Assembly: GCA_022736495.1 (NCBI GenBank)
Contig: DZCR01000108.1
Location: forward strand, 1-11,283
Direction: 5' to 3'
Source of the DNA: Desulfobacca acetoxidans
GTDB taxonomy: Bacteria > Desulfobacterota > Desulfobaccia > Desulfobaccales > 0-14-0-80-60-11
Length of the DNA: 11,283 nt
In this document: positions 1 through 6,220 of the stretch, one piece after another
How positions within the stretch are numbered: the first letter of the stretch is position 1
Layout: every line of letters starts with the position of its first letter
Notes under the pieces: model-generated
The model's database searches: none
Told to the model about the DNA's origin: nothing
The model's input: the letters and a program-made list of their open reading frames with translations, nothing else
Translations under genes and position numbers: made by a program

Positions 1-65
1 TCGCCCGCAGGGGCGGGCTCCTACGGATTTTGTCACGGACGGTAGGAGCCCGCCCCTGCGGGCGA
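1..65. repeat. REP-like palindromic element
   Basis: Bases 1-24 and 42-65 are perfect 24-bp inverted repeats separated by a 17-base spacer. The arms are very GC-rich and contain GGAGCCCGCCCCTGCGGG on the right side. As RNA or single-stranded DNA this would form a very stable hairpin. Sequences of this type (GTAGGAGC followed by a GC-rich inverted core) resemble REP/REPIN elements, which occur in many copies between genes and are mobilised in trans by RAYT (TnpA-REP) transposases. No RAYT gene is in the window and the copy number cannot be seen, so the REP assignment rests on form. There is no T-run after either arm, so it is not a standard intrinsic terminator. The element may continue to the left of base 1. 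Confidence 0.75.
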
Positions 66-175
66 TCGACGAACACCGGCCTACCTTTAAGTTAATGACA
101 TTGTGTTGCGGTGGGCAAAAAAATTATTACCGCGAAACAAAGGGTGTGAGTGAGGGTAAGAGTTGAGATGTTGAG

Positions 176-487
176 ATGTTGAGAGCGCACAGAGTCATCC
201 TGGGGGGGCTGATGTTCTTTGTCAGTGTGTCATCAGTGGATGCCAAGGATAATAGTCAGATGTTTGTGGAAAAATGTGGCGCCTGCCATAAACGGGGGAG
301 TGAAGTCGCCCCCATCAATCCTGCCGACAAGGCCGGACTGGTCTGGGTGAAATATTTTCAGCGCAAGCGTCATCCCGTGGGGCTGGAATCAAGCATCAGC
401 ACGGAAGAGATGGGTTTGATCCTTGATTATTTGAAAGAGCATGGCGCTGATAGTGAAGTGCCGGTGGCTGCCGCTATTCCGAAATAA
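176..487 (+). CDS. Small periplasmic mono-haem c-type cytochrome
   Basis: A 103-residue protein with a Sec signal peptide: a basic start (MLRAHR), a hydrophobic stretch at about residues 7-21 and a likely cut near VDA|KD at residue 23. A single haem-binding motif, CGACH, lies at residues 34-38, so mature protein of about 80 residues should carry one covalent haem in the periplasm. The usual His ligand is H38. The distal ligand is uncertain; M79 or H66 are candidates. The region from PADKAGLVWVKYF through RKRHP and the tail ending AAIPK looks like a conserved small cytochrome family of delta-proteobacteria, recalled rather than searched. ATG 176 follows a short tandem duplication (GTTGAGAT twice, about 163-178) and has no good Shine-Dalgarno; GAGGG at 152-156 is too far away. 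ATG 212 sits just after a run of seven G and is an alternative, but it would remove the basic part of the signal peptide. The gene probably shares an operon with the barrel gene 11 bases downstream. Confidence 0.85.
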   Translation: MLRAHRVILGGLMFFVSVSSVDAKDNSQMFVEKCGACHKRGSEVAPINPADKAGLVWVKYFQRKRHPVGLESSISTEEMGLILDYLKEHGADSEVPVAAAIPK

Positions 488-498
488 TTTGGCGATAT

Positions 499-2043
499 AT
501 GAATTGTATGCAAGAGCTTGGAAAACAAGATTTGAGGAGTCTGCGGCGAGCGTTGTGGGCTGTGGCCCGCAAGTTTGCGGCCGGTTCTCTGGTGTCGGTG
601 CTTATGGCCGGAACTGTGTTTGGCGCAGGCGAGACGGTGACCATCCCGATTGAGGATTATCATGCAATTCTGAACCGGTTGGATGCCTTGCAGCAACGGG
701 TGGAGTTTTTGGAGGCCAAACCGGTTGCCGTCCCGGTCGATGAGGTAAAAGTCCACAAGGTGGAAGAGGATGTGAAGACCATTTATGATGGCCTGGATGA
801 GATCGAGACGCGGCAATTGCAGCAAAAAATTAACCTCGGTGCTGAGTTGCGAACCAGGGTCGACAGCTATACCCTTTCCGATTATCCGCTTGTCGGTGAC
901 AAGGGGCATGACTCCAACAATTGGACCAGTCGTTTTCGGGTGAATATGGATGCGGCCTTTACCGAAACCCTTTCTTTTCACGGTCGTCTGGCCATGTACA
1001 AGAACTGGGGTGACAGCGATGACGGAACTGCCTTCGGCTCGTTGAGCGATAGCAATCGCTCGCATCAGCCGAGCTCCAGTAATCTCTGGGCGGATCGGGT
1101 CTATGTGGACTGGACACCGCAGGGATTGCCTGTGCCTCTGGCCATTACGGTCGGACGTCAGCCTTCCACCGAAGGCCCGCCCTTTGAATTTAAGGAAAAC
1201 AGATTGCGCCAGTCAACCTATCCGGCTCACTTGTTTAACGGAGAATCCGACGGAATCGTCGCCACCATTGGCCTGGAGCGCTATACCGGTCTTGCGGATA
1301 CCGGTTTACGCTTGGGGTATAGCAAATTCTATCATAGCGATGATGATACCACCCTCGGCAGTGCTTTCCCCTTCCTTGATGACCGGGATGTCGAGGATTC
1401 CAATGTCCTGGGTGCTTTCCTGGAGTCCGGGCTTCCGGGCTTGCCGGATAGTCTGGCGGTCCTGAGTTATGCCAATGTCGCGGATTTGCCCTTGATGCCC
1501 TTTAGCCCCACCCTTTGTGAATTGCCCGGAATAGCAGCGATGCCTGCCAATGTGGATCTTGGAGATATGCGAATCTGGGGGGCCCTTGTTCAGGCCCGTA
1601 ATGTAGCGGATAGCGGCACCGATCTTTTCTTCTCCTATGGGGCCAATCATAGCAGTCCGAACGGCAATGCCCCCGGCGGCCAAGGTCTGCTTTCTGCGGA
1701 TGGCCTGGAGGCCCGGCACGGCTTTTCCATCTATAGCGGAGTCCGCTATACCCTGCCTTTGGCGCCTCTGAATCTCCCCAAGGTCGGTTTTGAATTTAAT
1801 TATGGCTCTCAATACTGGTTCAGTATGACCACGGAATCGTCTGATCTCTTCAATAAAGTGGCTACCCGGGGCGAGGTGTATGATCTCTACTATATCCAGC
1901 CGGTCAATCAGCATCTGTTCTTTCGGGCCGGCTGGATGCATGTCGTCTATGACTATACCGGCAGTGGTATGTACGTAGGGGAGCCGGTCCCCACGCAAGC
2001 GTTACTCGACAACTATTATCTGCTGATGGATGTGCGTTTTTGA
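499..2043 (+). CDS. DUF3373-like outer-membrane beta-barrel protein with N-terminal coiled coil
   Basis: A protein of up to 514 residues. Residues 16-43 form a signal peptide (RRALWAVARK, then a hydrophobic stretch ending VFGA). Residues about 52-108 are heptad-like and charged (NRLDALQQRVEFLEAK and VEEDVKTIYDGLDEIETRQ), suggesting a periplasmic trimeric coiled coil. From about residue 113 to the end there are alternating aromatic and polar strands typical of an outer-membrane barrel, and the last residue is Phe in LMDVRF, a BamA-type sorting end. The block GRQPSTEGPPFEF at about 225-240 resembles the DUF3373 family, known from delta- and epsilon-proteobacteria and of unknown function. The start is uncertain: ATG 499 and ATG 508 have no visible ribosome site, whereas GAGGAG at 534-539 precedes in-frame TTG 553, which would give a tidier signal peptide. 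Its close spacing to the cytochrome gene suggests a shared role at the envelope, perhaps a pore or electron-transfer partner; that is inference. Confidence 0.8.
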   Translation: MNCMQELGKQDLRSLRRALWAVARKFAAGSLVSVLMAGTVFGAGETVTIPIEDYHAILNRLDALQQRVEFLEAKPVAVPVDEVKVHKVEEDVKTIYDGLDEIETRQLQQKINLGAELRTRVDSYTLSDYPLVGDKGHDSNNWTSRFRVNMDAAFTETLSFHGRLAMYKNWGDSDDGTAFGSLSDSNRSHQPSSSNLWADRVYVDWTPQGLPVPLAITVGRQPSTEGPPFEFKENRLRQSTYPAHLFNGESDGIVATIGLERYTGLADTGLRLGYSKFYHSDDDTTLGSAFPFLDDRDVEDSNVLGAFLESGLPGLPDSLAVLSYANVADLPLMPFSPTLCELPGIAAMPANVDLGDMRIWGALVQARNVADSGTDLFFSYGANHSSPNGNAPGGQGLLSADGLEARHGFSIYSGVRYTLPLAPLNLPKVGFEFNYGSQYWFSMTTESSDLFNKVATRGEVYDLYYIQPVNQHLFFRAGWMHVVYDYTGSGMYVGEPVPTQALLDNYYLLMDVRF

Positions 2044-2048
2044 CGGTA

Positions 2049-2189
2049 GAGCCTCTTGCAAAATGATCTTTTCGCCCAATCTCTTCGTTATGCTCAAAAT
2101 TTTATCCTCGGAATATCAGCTATATGCCTGCGGTAAAATTTTTCGCATGCCTCGATCTTGAACGAAAATCTTCATTTTGTAAGAGGCTC
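2049..2189. repeat. MITE-like imperfect palindrome, 141 bp
   Basis: The ends are 18-bp inverted repeats with one mismatch: GAGCCTCTTGCAAAATGA at 2049-2066 against the reverse complement of 2172-2189. The similarity continues inward with short gaps: TTTTCG, CAA, ATGC and AAAATTTTA blocks recur in mirror order on both sides, meeting near the centre around 2120. The whole element can therefore fold as one long irregular hairpin. It fills most of the gap between the barrel gene and glgP, starting 5 bases after the barrel stop. No coding potential is visible. Form and place fit a miniature inverted-repeat element moved in trans by an unseen transposase. Flanks read GGTA on the left and GGTG on the right, at best an imperfect target duplication. 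It might also end transcription of the upstream operon. Confidence 0.7.
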
Positions 2190-2252
2190 GGTGGTTCCCC
2201 CGCGCATTCAAACCCTTCGATGGTTTCACCTTTTATGAGAGGAGTGTAGTGT

Positions 2253-4760
2253 ATGCAAGCAAAAGAACAGAGTAAAGAGAAAGATTCCTTGTACGAATGT
2301 GATTGCGACAGCCTCTTTTTCCCGGCCACGAAGGAGGATATCAAAAAGAATATTCTCCATCATGTGATGAGCTTCCAGGGGCGTGACCCGCAGCGGGCAG
2401 GCACGGGGGATATCTATAAGGCTGTGGCCTACACCTTGCGGGATATCATGGTCGAAAAGTGGATCAAGACCCAGAAGGCCTCGTATGCCAAGGGAAAAAA
2501 ACGGGTCTATTATCTCTCCCTGGAGTTTCTGATCGGGCGTTCTCTGGGGAACAGCATGATCAACCTCGGGATCTATGACGAGATGCGGCAGGCCGTGGAA
2601 GAGCTTGGCTTTGACATGGATCTCCTGCGAGAGGAAGAAGAGGATGCGGCGCTCGGCAATGGGGGCCTGGGCCGTCTGGCCGCCTGTTTCATGGATTCCG
2701 TCGCCACCTTGAAGATCCCGGCCTATGGCTATGGTATCTTGTACGAATATGGACTTTTTTACCAGCAGCTGATCGATGGCTATCAGGTGGAAAGTCCCGA
2801 CAACTGGATGCGGTATGGAACGCCCTGGGTCTTTGAGCGGACCATGCCGGTTTTTCCGGTTCATTATTACGGGCGGGTCAGCACTTATCTCGATGCCAGT
2901 GGAAATTATCGGGCTCAATGGATAGAGACTGAAGATGTCATGGCCCTGCCTTGTGATATTCTGGTGCCGGGGTATCAGAATGACCATGTCATCAATATAC
3001 GGTTGTGGGCGGCTCGGGCCTCCCGGGATCTGGATCTGAGCTATTTCGGGCGGGGGGATTATATCGGCGCGGTCCAGAACAAGGTGAGCTCCGAGACCAT
3101 CTCCAAGGTGTTGTATCCGCCGGATCATAATCTGGCCGGTCAGGAGTTGCGGCTGAAACAGCAATATTTCTTTGTGGCGGCCACTCTGCAGGACATCATG
3201 CGCCGTTACACCAAGAAATATGCCGACTTTAACACCTTCAGTGATACTATTGCCGTCCAGTTGAACGATACCCATCCGGCCATTGCCATCCCGGAGTTGA
3301 TGCGTCTTCTGCTGGATATTGAAGGCCTGAGCTGGGAAAGAGGGTGGGACATCTGCACCAAGACCTTCGCCTATACCAATCATACCCTTATGCCCGAGGC
3401 CCTGGAAAAATGGCCGGTGGAATTGCTGGCCAAGGTGCTGCCTCGGCATATGGAGATCATTTACGAAATCAACCGGCGCTTTCTTGAACAGGTCGCCCTT
3501 GCCTATCCCGGTGATGTCGGCCGCTTACGGGCCATGTCCATCATTGAGGAAGGGGAGGGTAAGAAGGTGTGTATGGCCCATCTGGCCATCGTCGGCAGCC
3601 ATTCGGTCAACGGAGTGGCCAAGCTCCATACCCGTTTGTTGAAAGAGAGGATGTTCAAATCCTTCCATCAGTTTTTTCCCGGTAAGTTTAACTCCAAAAC
3701 CAATGGCATCACTCCCCGGCGCTGGCTGCTCAAGGCCAATCCGCGTCTGGCCGAACTGATCAGCGGCAAGATCGGTAGTGGCTGGATTACCGATCTCGAC
3801 CAGTTGCGGAGGTTGGAACCCCTGGCCGACGACAGTGAATTTCAGGGAGAATGGCGGGCGATCAAGCGGGCCAATAAAGAGGAACTGGCGGCGTTGATCC
3901 TGAAGAAGTGCGGGGTGGAGGTGCATCCCGACTCGATGTTTGATATTCAGGTCAAGCGCATTCATGAATATAAACGGCAGTTGCTGAACTGCCTGCATGT
4001 GATCAGCCTCTACCACCAGATTCTCCGGCGACCGGATCTCGATCTGGCGCCGCGGACGGTGATCTTTGCCGGCAAGGCGGCGCCTACCTATTGGAAGGCA
4101 AAGCTGGTGATCAAGTTGATCACCTCTGTTGCCGATGTCGTCAATAACGATCCCCGGGTGGGAACGCGCCTGCGGGTGGTTTTCCTGCCCAATTATAATG
4201 TGTCGCAGGCCGAGGTGATCATGCCGGCCGCTGATCTCTCCGAACAGATTTCGACCGCCGGCACCGAGGCCTCCGGCACCGGTAATATGAAGTTTTCGCT
4301 GAATGGCGCACTCACTATCGGCACCCTCGACGGGGCCAATATCGAGATCCTGGAAGAAGTCGGCAAGGAGAATATTTTTATCTTCGGGATGACCGCCGAG
4401 GAAGCACAGTACGAAAAACTCAATGTCAGTCGCACTCCCCAGGCCATCTGCCGGGATAATGGGGAAGTGGCGCAGATTATTGACAGCCTGCGCAATGGAT
4501 CGTTTGGCCGGGGAGATAAGGAGTTGTTCCGGCCCCTTGTTGACAGCCTGCTTGATCAGTATGATCCCTATCTCCTGCTGCTGGATCTTGAGTCCTACCT
4601 TGCCTGTCAGGAGCGGGTGAACAGTGCCTTTCTTGATCCGGCGGCCTGGGCCCGGATGTCGATCCTGAATGTGGCCCGGATGGGGAAATTCTCGACGGAT
4701 CGCACTATCAAACAATATGCCCGGGAAATCTGGGATGTTCCGGTCGGGGATGAGGAGTGA
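2253..4760 (+). CDS. glgP: Glycogen/maltodextrin phosphorylase
   Basis: An 835-residue cytoplasmic enzyme that releases glucose-1-phosphate from the non-reducing ends of alpha-1,4-glucans using phosphate and pyridoxal phosphate. Length matches the family. GNGGLGRLAACFMDS at 135-149 is the N-terminal glucose/phosphate loop. VKRIHEYKR at 567-575 contains the phosphate-binding K568 and R569. The PLP signature EASGTGNMK spans 672-680, with T676 and the Schiff-base lysine K680; these numbers happen to equal those of rabbit muscle phosphorylase. NGITPRRW is at 484-491. No catalytic residue appears missing. The first 25 residues form a short polar leader with a Cys-Asp-Cys (C16, C18) and no sign of the eukaryotic Ser14 phosphorylation segment. 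ATG 2253 is set by AGAGGAG at 2238-2244, 8 bases upstream. The gene stands alone: no glgA, glgB, glgC or malQ gene is in the window, so GlgP and MalP preferences cannot be separated. No clear sigma-70 promoter is seen; it may lie in or near the upstream repeat. Confidence 0.97.
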   Translation: MQAKEQSKEKDSLYECDCDSLFFPATKEDIKKNILHHVMSFQGRDPQRAGTGDIYKAVAYTLRDIMVEKWIKTQKASYAKGKKRVYYLSLEFLIGRSLGNSMINLGIYDEMRQAVEELGFDMDLLREEEEDAALGNGGLGRLAACFMDSVATLKIPAYGYGILYEYGLFYQQLIDGYQVESPDNWMRYGTPWVFERTMPVFPVHYYGRVSTYLDASGNYRAQWIETEDVMALPCDILVPGYQNDHVINIRLWAARASRDLDLSYFGRGDYIGAVQNKVSSETISKVLYPPDHNLAGQELRLKQQYFFVAATLQDIMRRYTKKYADFNTFSDTIAVQLNDTHPAIAIPELMRLLLDIEGLSWERGWDICTKTFAYTNHTLMPEALEKWPVELLAKVLPRHMEIIYEINRRFLEQVALAYPGDVGRLRAMSIIEEGEGKKVCMAHLAIVGSHSVNGVAKLHTRLLKERMFKSFHQFFPGKFNSKTNGITPRRWLLKANPRLAELISGKIGSGWITDLDQLRRLEPLADDSEFQGEWRAIKRANKEELAALILKKCGVEVHPDSMFDIQVKRIHEYKRQLLNCLHVISLYHQILRRPDLDLAPRTVIFAGKAAPTYWKAKLVIKLITSVADVVNNDPRVGTRLRVVFLPNYNVSQAEVIMPAADLSEQISTAGTEASGTGNMKFSLNGALTIGTLDGANIEILEEVGKENIFIFGMTAEEAQYEKLNVSRTPQAICRDNGEVAQIIDSLRNGSFGRGDKELFRPLVDSLLDQYDPYLLLLDLESYLACQERVNSAFLDPAAWARMSILNVARMGKFSTDRTIKQYAREIWDVPVGDEE

Positions 4761-4889
4761 GGCTGCTTGGAGGCTTGTTGCCAGGCCCCCAAGCACGTCA
4801 GACTTGACCTGAGCGTGAATATCAGGTATCTACAGGGGCCAATGATGTCGTAGGTTGTTGATGTCGGGGTTCACGCATGGAACAATAAA
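4761..4889. other. Non-coding gap after glgP
   Basis: No convincing gene is seen here. GCTTGG at 4765-4770 can pair with CCAAGC at 4789-4794, with an inner GGC/GCC pair, giving a small hairpin directly after the glgP stop. It has no following T-run, so it is only a weak candidate for stabilising the 3' end or for Rho-assisted termination. The remainder to 4889 shows no repeat, RNA gene or promoter that I can support. Confidence 0.4.
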
Positions 4890-4923
4890 AAAGGGTCACA
4901 AGTTTCATAACTTGTGACCCTTT
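4890..4923 (-). terminator. Intrinsic terminator of the tRNA-Cys gene
   Basis: A perfect 15-bp stem (4890-4904 with 4909-4923) closes a 4-base loop. Read on the minus strand the stem ends in CCC followed by TTTTTT and ATTG, a good U-tract, so it should end transcription of the tRNA that finishes 8 bases before it. On the plus strand only TTT follows the stem, so it would act weakly, if at all, on read-through from glgP. Confidence 0.88.
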
Positions 4924-4931
4924 GGATTTGC

Positions 4932-5006
4932 TGGAGGCGGCGAGCGGATTTGAACCGCTGAATCATGGTTTTGCAGACCAGTGCCTTACCACTTGGCTAC
5001 GCCGCC
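4932..5006 (-). tRNA. tRNA-Cys (anticodon GCA)
   Basis: On the minus strand the 75 bases fold as a full cloverleaf. The acceptor stem is GGCGGCG with CGCCGCC (7 pairs). The anticodon stem is CTGGT with ACCAT around loop CTGCAAA, anticodon GCA at plus-strand 4972-4974. The variable loop is GATTC, and the T arm is AGCGG-TTCAAAT-CCGCT. The discriminator base is T, the U73 identity element of cysteine tRNAs, and the CCA end is encoded (plus-strand TGG at 4932-4934). One oddity is a C27-T43 mismatch at the top of the anticodon stem, where other cysteine tRNAs often have a pair or a G-U wobble. The gene is divergent from rnc, with its own promoter and terminator. Confidence 0.97.
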
Positions 5007-5030
5007 TTTCAGTACAGACTTGGCACAGAC

Positions 5031-5060
5031 TTGAAAAAGAGTTGCGAGCCGCTTTATACC
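5031..5060 (+). promoter_or_regulatory. Candidate promoter of the rnc operon, overlapping the tRNA promoter
   Basis: TTGAAA at 5031-5036 (5 of 6 to consensus) is followed by an 18-base spacer and TATACC at 5055-5060 (4 of 6). A start near 5067 would leave a leader of about 27 bases before the rnc ATG at 5094. Its -10 shares bases 5055-5058 with the -10 of the minus-strand tRNA promoter, so the two could not be occupied together. It is the only reasonable plus-strand candidate between the tRNA and rnc. Confidence 0.35.
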
Positions 5061-5080
5061 ACAGTTTCTTTTTTTGACAA
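5053..5080 (-). promoter_or_regulatory. Sigma-70 type promoter of tRNA-Cys
   Basis: On the minus strand TTGTCA (plus-strand 5075-5080, one mismatch to TTGACA) is followed by a 16-base spacer and TATAAA (5053-5058, one mismatch to TATAAT). Transcription would begin near 5046, leaving about 40 bases of 5' leader for removal by RNase P before the mature tRNA end at 5006. The -35 box touches the rnc ribosome site at 5079. Confidence 0.65.
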
Positions 5081-5093
5081 GGGGAAAATAGGG

Positions 5094-5834
5094 ATGGATC
5101 TCGATTCGCTGGCGCGGAAGAATAAAGAGGAGCTGGCTCAATTTGAGCAGATCCTGGGCTATCGGTTTACTGATCTGCGCCTGTTGCAGAGGGGGTTGGT
5201 TCACGCCTCCTTTGCCTTTGAACATTCTTTTCCCGGTCAGGACAATGAAACCCTGGAGTTTATCGGCGACGCGGTGCTTGATCTGGTGGTGGGCCATGCC
5301 CTGTTTACACGCTTTCCCGAGATGCGAGAGGGGGAGTTGACCAAGTTAAGGGCCTCGCTGGTCAACGAGACGCACCTGGCGGCGATGGCCCGCGATGTTG
5401 AGCTGGGTAGATTCCTGAGTCTGGGCAAAGGCGAAGATTCCTCCAACGGGCGGCAAAAGCCCTCTATCCTGTCCTGCGCCTACGAGGCAGTGGTTGGCGC
5501 GATCTTTGAAGATGGTGGATACGAGACGGTGCAGGAGTTTGTCGCACGTTTTTTTGTCCCGGCCTTTGAGAGCAAGCGAGAAGAATTGTCGATCTGTGAT
5601 GCCAAAAGTCGGTTGCAGGAGGCCTTGCAGGAGCAGTTTAATGAGGCCCCCTCCTATCGTCTGGATGGGGAGGAAGGGCCGTCTCATCAGAAGGTGTTTA
5701 CGGTCTCGGTGCTCTTTCGTGAGCTTGTGCTGGGGACTGGTTCGGCCGGTTCCAAGAAGGAGGCCGAGCAACGGGCGGCGGCTGTCGCCCTTGCTGACTT
5801 TGAGCAAAAGGCCAAAGAGAGGAAAAAGATATGA
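5094..5834 (+). CDS. rnc: Ribonuclease III
   Basis: A 246-residue cytoplasmic endonuclease that cuts double-stranded RNA, including rRNA precursors. The catalytic domain covers about residues 12-157, with the signature NETLEFIGDAVLD at 51-63 and the second active-site segment SILSCAYEAVVGAIFEDGG at 124-142. E55, D59 and E131 match E. coli E41, D45 and E117. The residue matching metal-binding D114 of E. coli is C128 (codon TGC). A double-stranded RNA-binding domain follows at about 169-236, ending GSAGSKKEAEQRAAAVALADF. ATG 5094 is chosen because AAGGGG lies at 5079-5084, 9 bases upstream, and residue 1 is then close to the family start. The frame stays open back to 4965, but that part is antisense to the tRNA and is not expected to be translated. 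The stop overlaps the dgkA start as ATGA, indicating translational coupling. Confidence 0.96.
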   Translation: MDLDSLARKNKEELAQFEQILGYRFTDLRLLQRGLVHASFAFEHSFPGQDNETLEFIGDAVLDLVVGHALFTRFPEMREGELTKLRASLVNETHLAAMARDVELGRFLSLGKGEDSSNGRQKPSILSCAYEAVVGAIFEDGGYETVQEFVARFFVPAFESKREELSICDAKSRLQEALQEQFNEAPSYRLDGEEGPSHQKVFTVSVLFRELVLGTGSAGSKKEAEQRAAAVALADFEQKAKERKKI

Positions 5835-6205
5835 ATGGTGGCGTAAAAGCAACCGGCTGGCGGCGAGTTGTCAAGGCCACAGGTTATTCACTCTGCGGTT
5901 TGAAGACGGCATGGAAGTCGGAGGCGGCATTTCGGCAGGAGGTAATCCTGGCGGCGATCTTGATTCCTCTGGCGATGGTGCTGGGGCACAATGGCCTGGA
6001 GCGGGCCGTGCTGATTGCTGTCTGTCTGGTGGTGATGATCGCGGAGTTGCTGAATTCCGCTATTGAGGCCGTGGTTGATCGTATCGGCCCAGAGCATCAT
6101 CCTCTGGCCGGGGCGGCCAAAGATATTGGTTCGGCTGCCGTCTTTGTCGCTTTGGCGATGGTGGCATCGGTGTGGAGCCTTATCCTCTATGATCATTTTT
6201 GTTGA
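5831..6205 (+). CDS. dgkA: Diacylglycerol kinase, prokaryotic DgkA type
   Basis: A 124-residue inner-membrane protein that phosphorylates diacylglycerol with ATP to phosphatidic acid, returning lipid to phospholipid synthesis. Three membrane helices are visible at about residues 37-52, 57-72 and 101-119, after an amphipathic N-terminus. Conserved blocks are present: SEAAFRQE at 30-37 (E31 matches E. coli E28), AELLNSAIEAVVDRIG at 71-86 (E72, N75 and E79 match E69, N72 and E76), and LAGAAKDIGSAAV at 92-104 (D98 matches D95). The family forms trimers. The start ATG overlaps the rnc stop (ATGA at 5831-5834) and GAGG precedes it at about 5819-5822. The next gene, an EptA homologue, begins 15 bases after the stop. 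EptA enzymes release diacylglycerol, so this neighbour probably removes its by-product. Confidence 0.96.
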   Translation: MNGGVKATGWRRVVKATGYSLCGLKTAWKSEAAFRQEVILAAILIPLAMVLGHNGLERAVLIAVCLVVMIAELLNSAIEAVVDRIGPEHHPLAGAAKDIGSAAVFVALAMVASVWSLILYDHFC

Positions 6206-6220
6206 TCGCGTAGAGAGAGA

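Noticed and set aside
67..175. Promoter for the cytochrome gene
   Set aside because: I looked for sigma-70 and sigma-54 boxes between the REP element and ATG 176 and found no pair of boxes with acceptable sequence and spacing.
2226..3449. Long minus-strand open frame of 407 codons opposite glgP
   Set aside because: It is antisense to a glycogen phosphorylase with every catalytic motif intact; its translation is low-complexity, rich in His, Gln, Arg and Pro, with no recognisable domain.
3525..4796. Minus-strand open frame of 423 codons opposite the 3' half of glgP
   Set aside because: Same pattern of a composition-driven antisense frame, with no motif and no ribosome site, overlapping the PLP-site region of a clear gene.
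4965..5093. N-terminal extension of RNase III from base 4965
   Set aside because: These codons are antisense to the tRNA-Cys gene and its leader; a good ribosome site precedes ATG 5094, and the resulting length fits the family.
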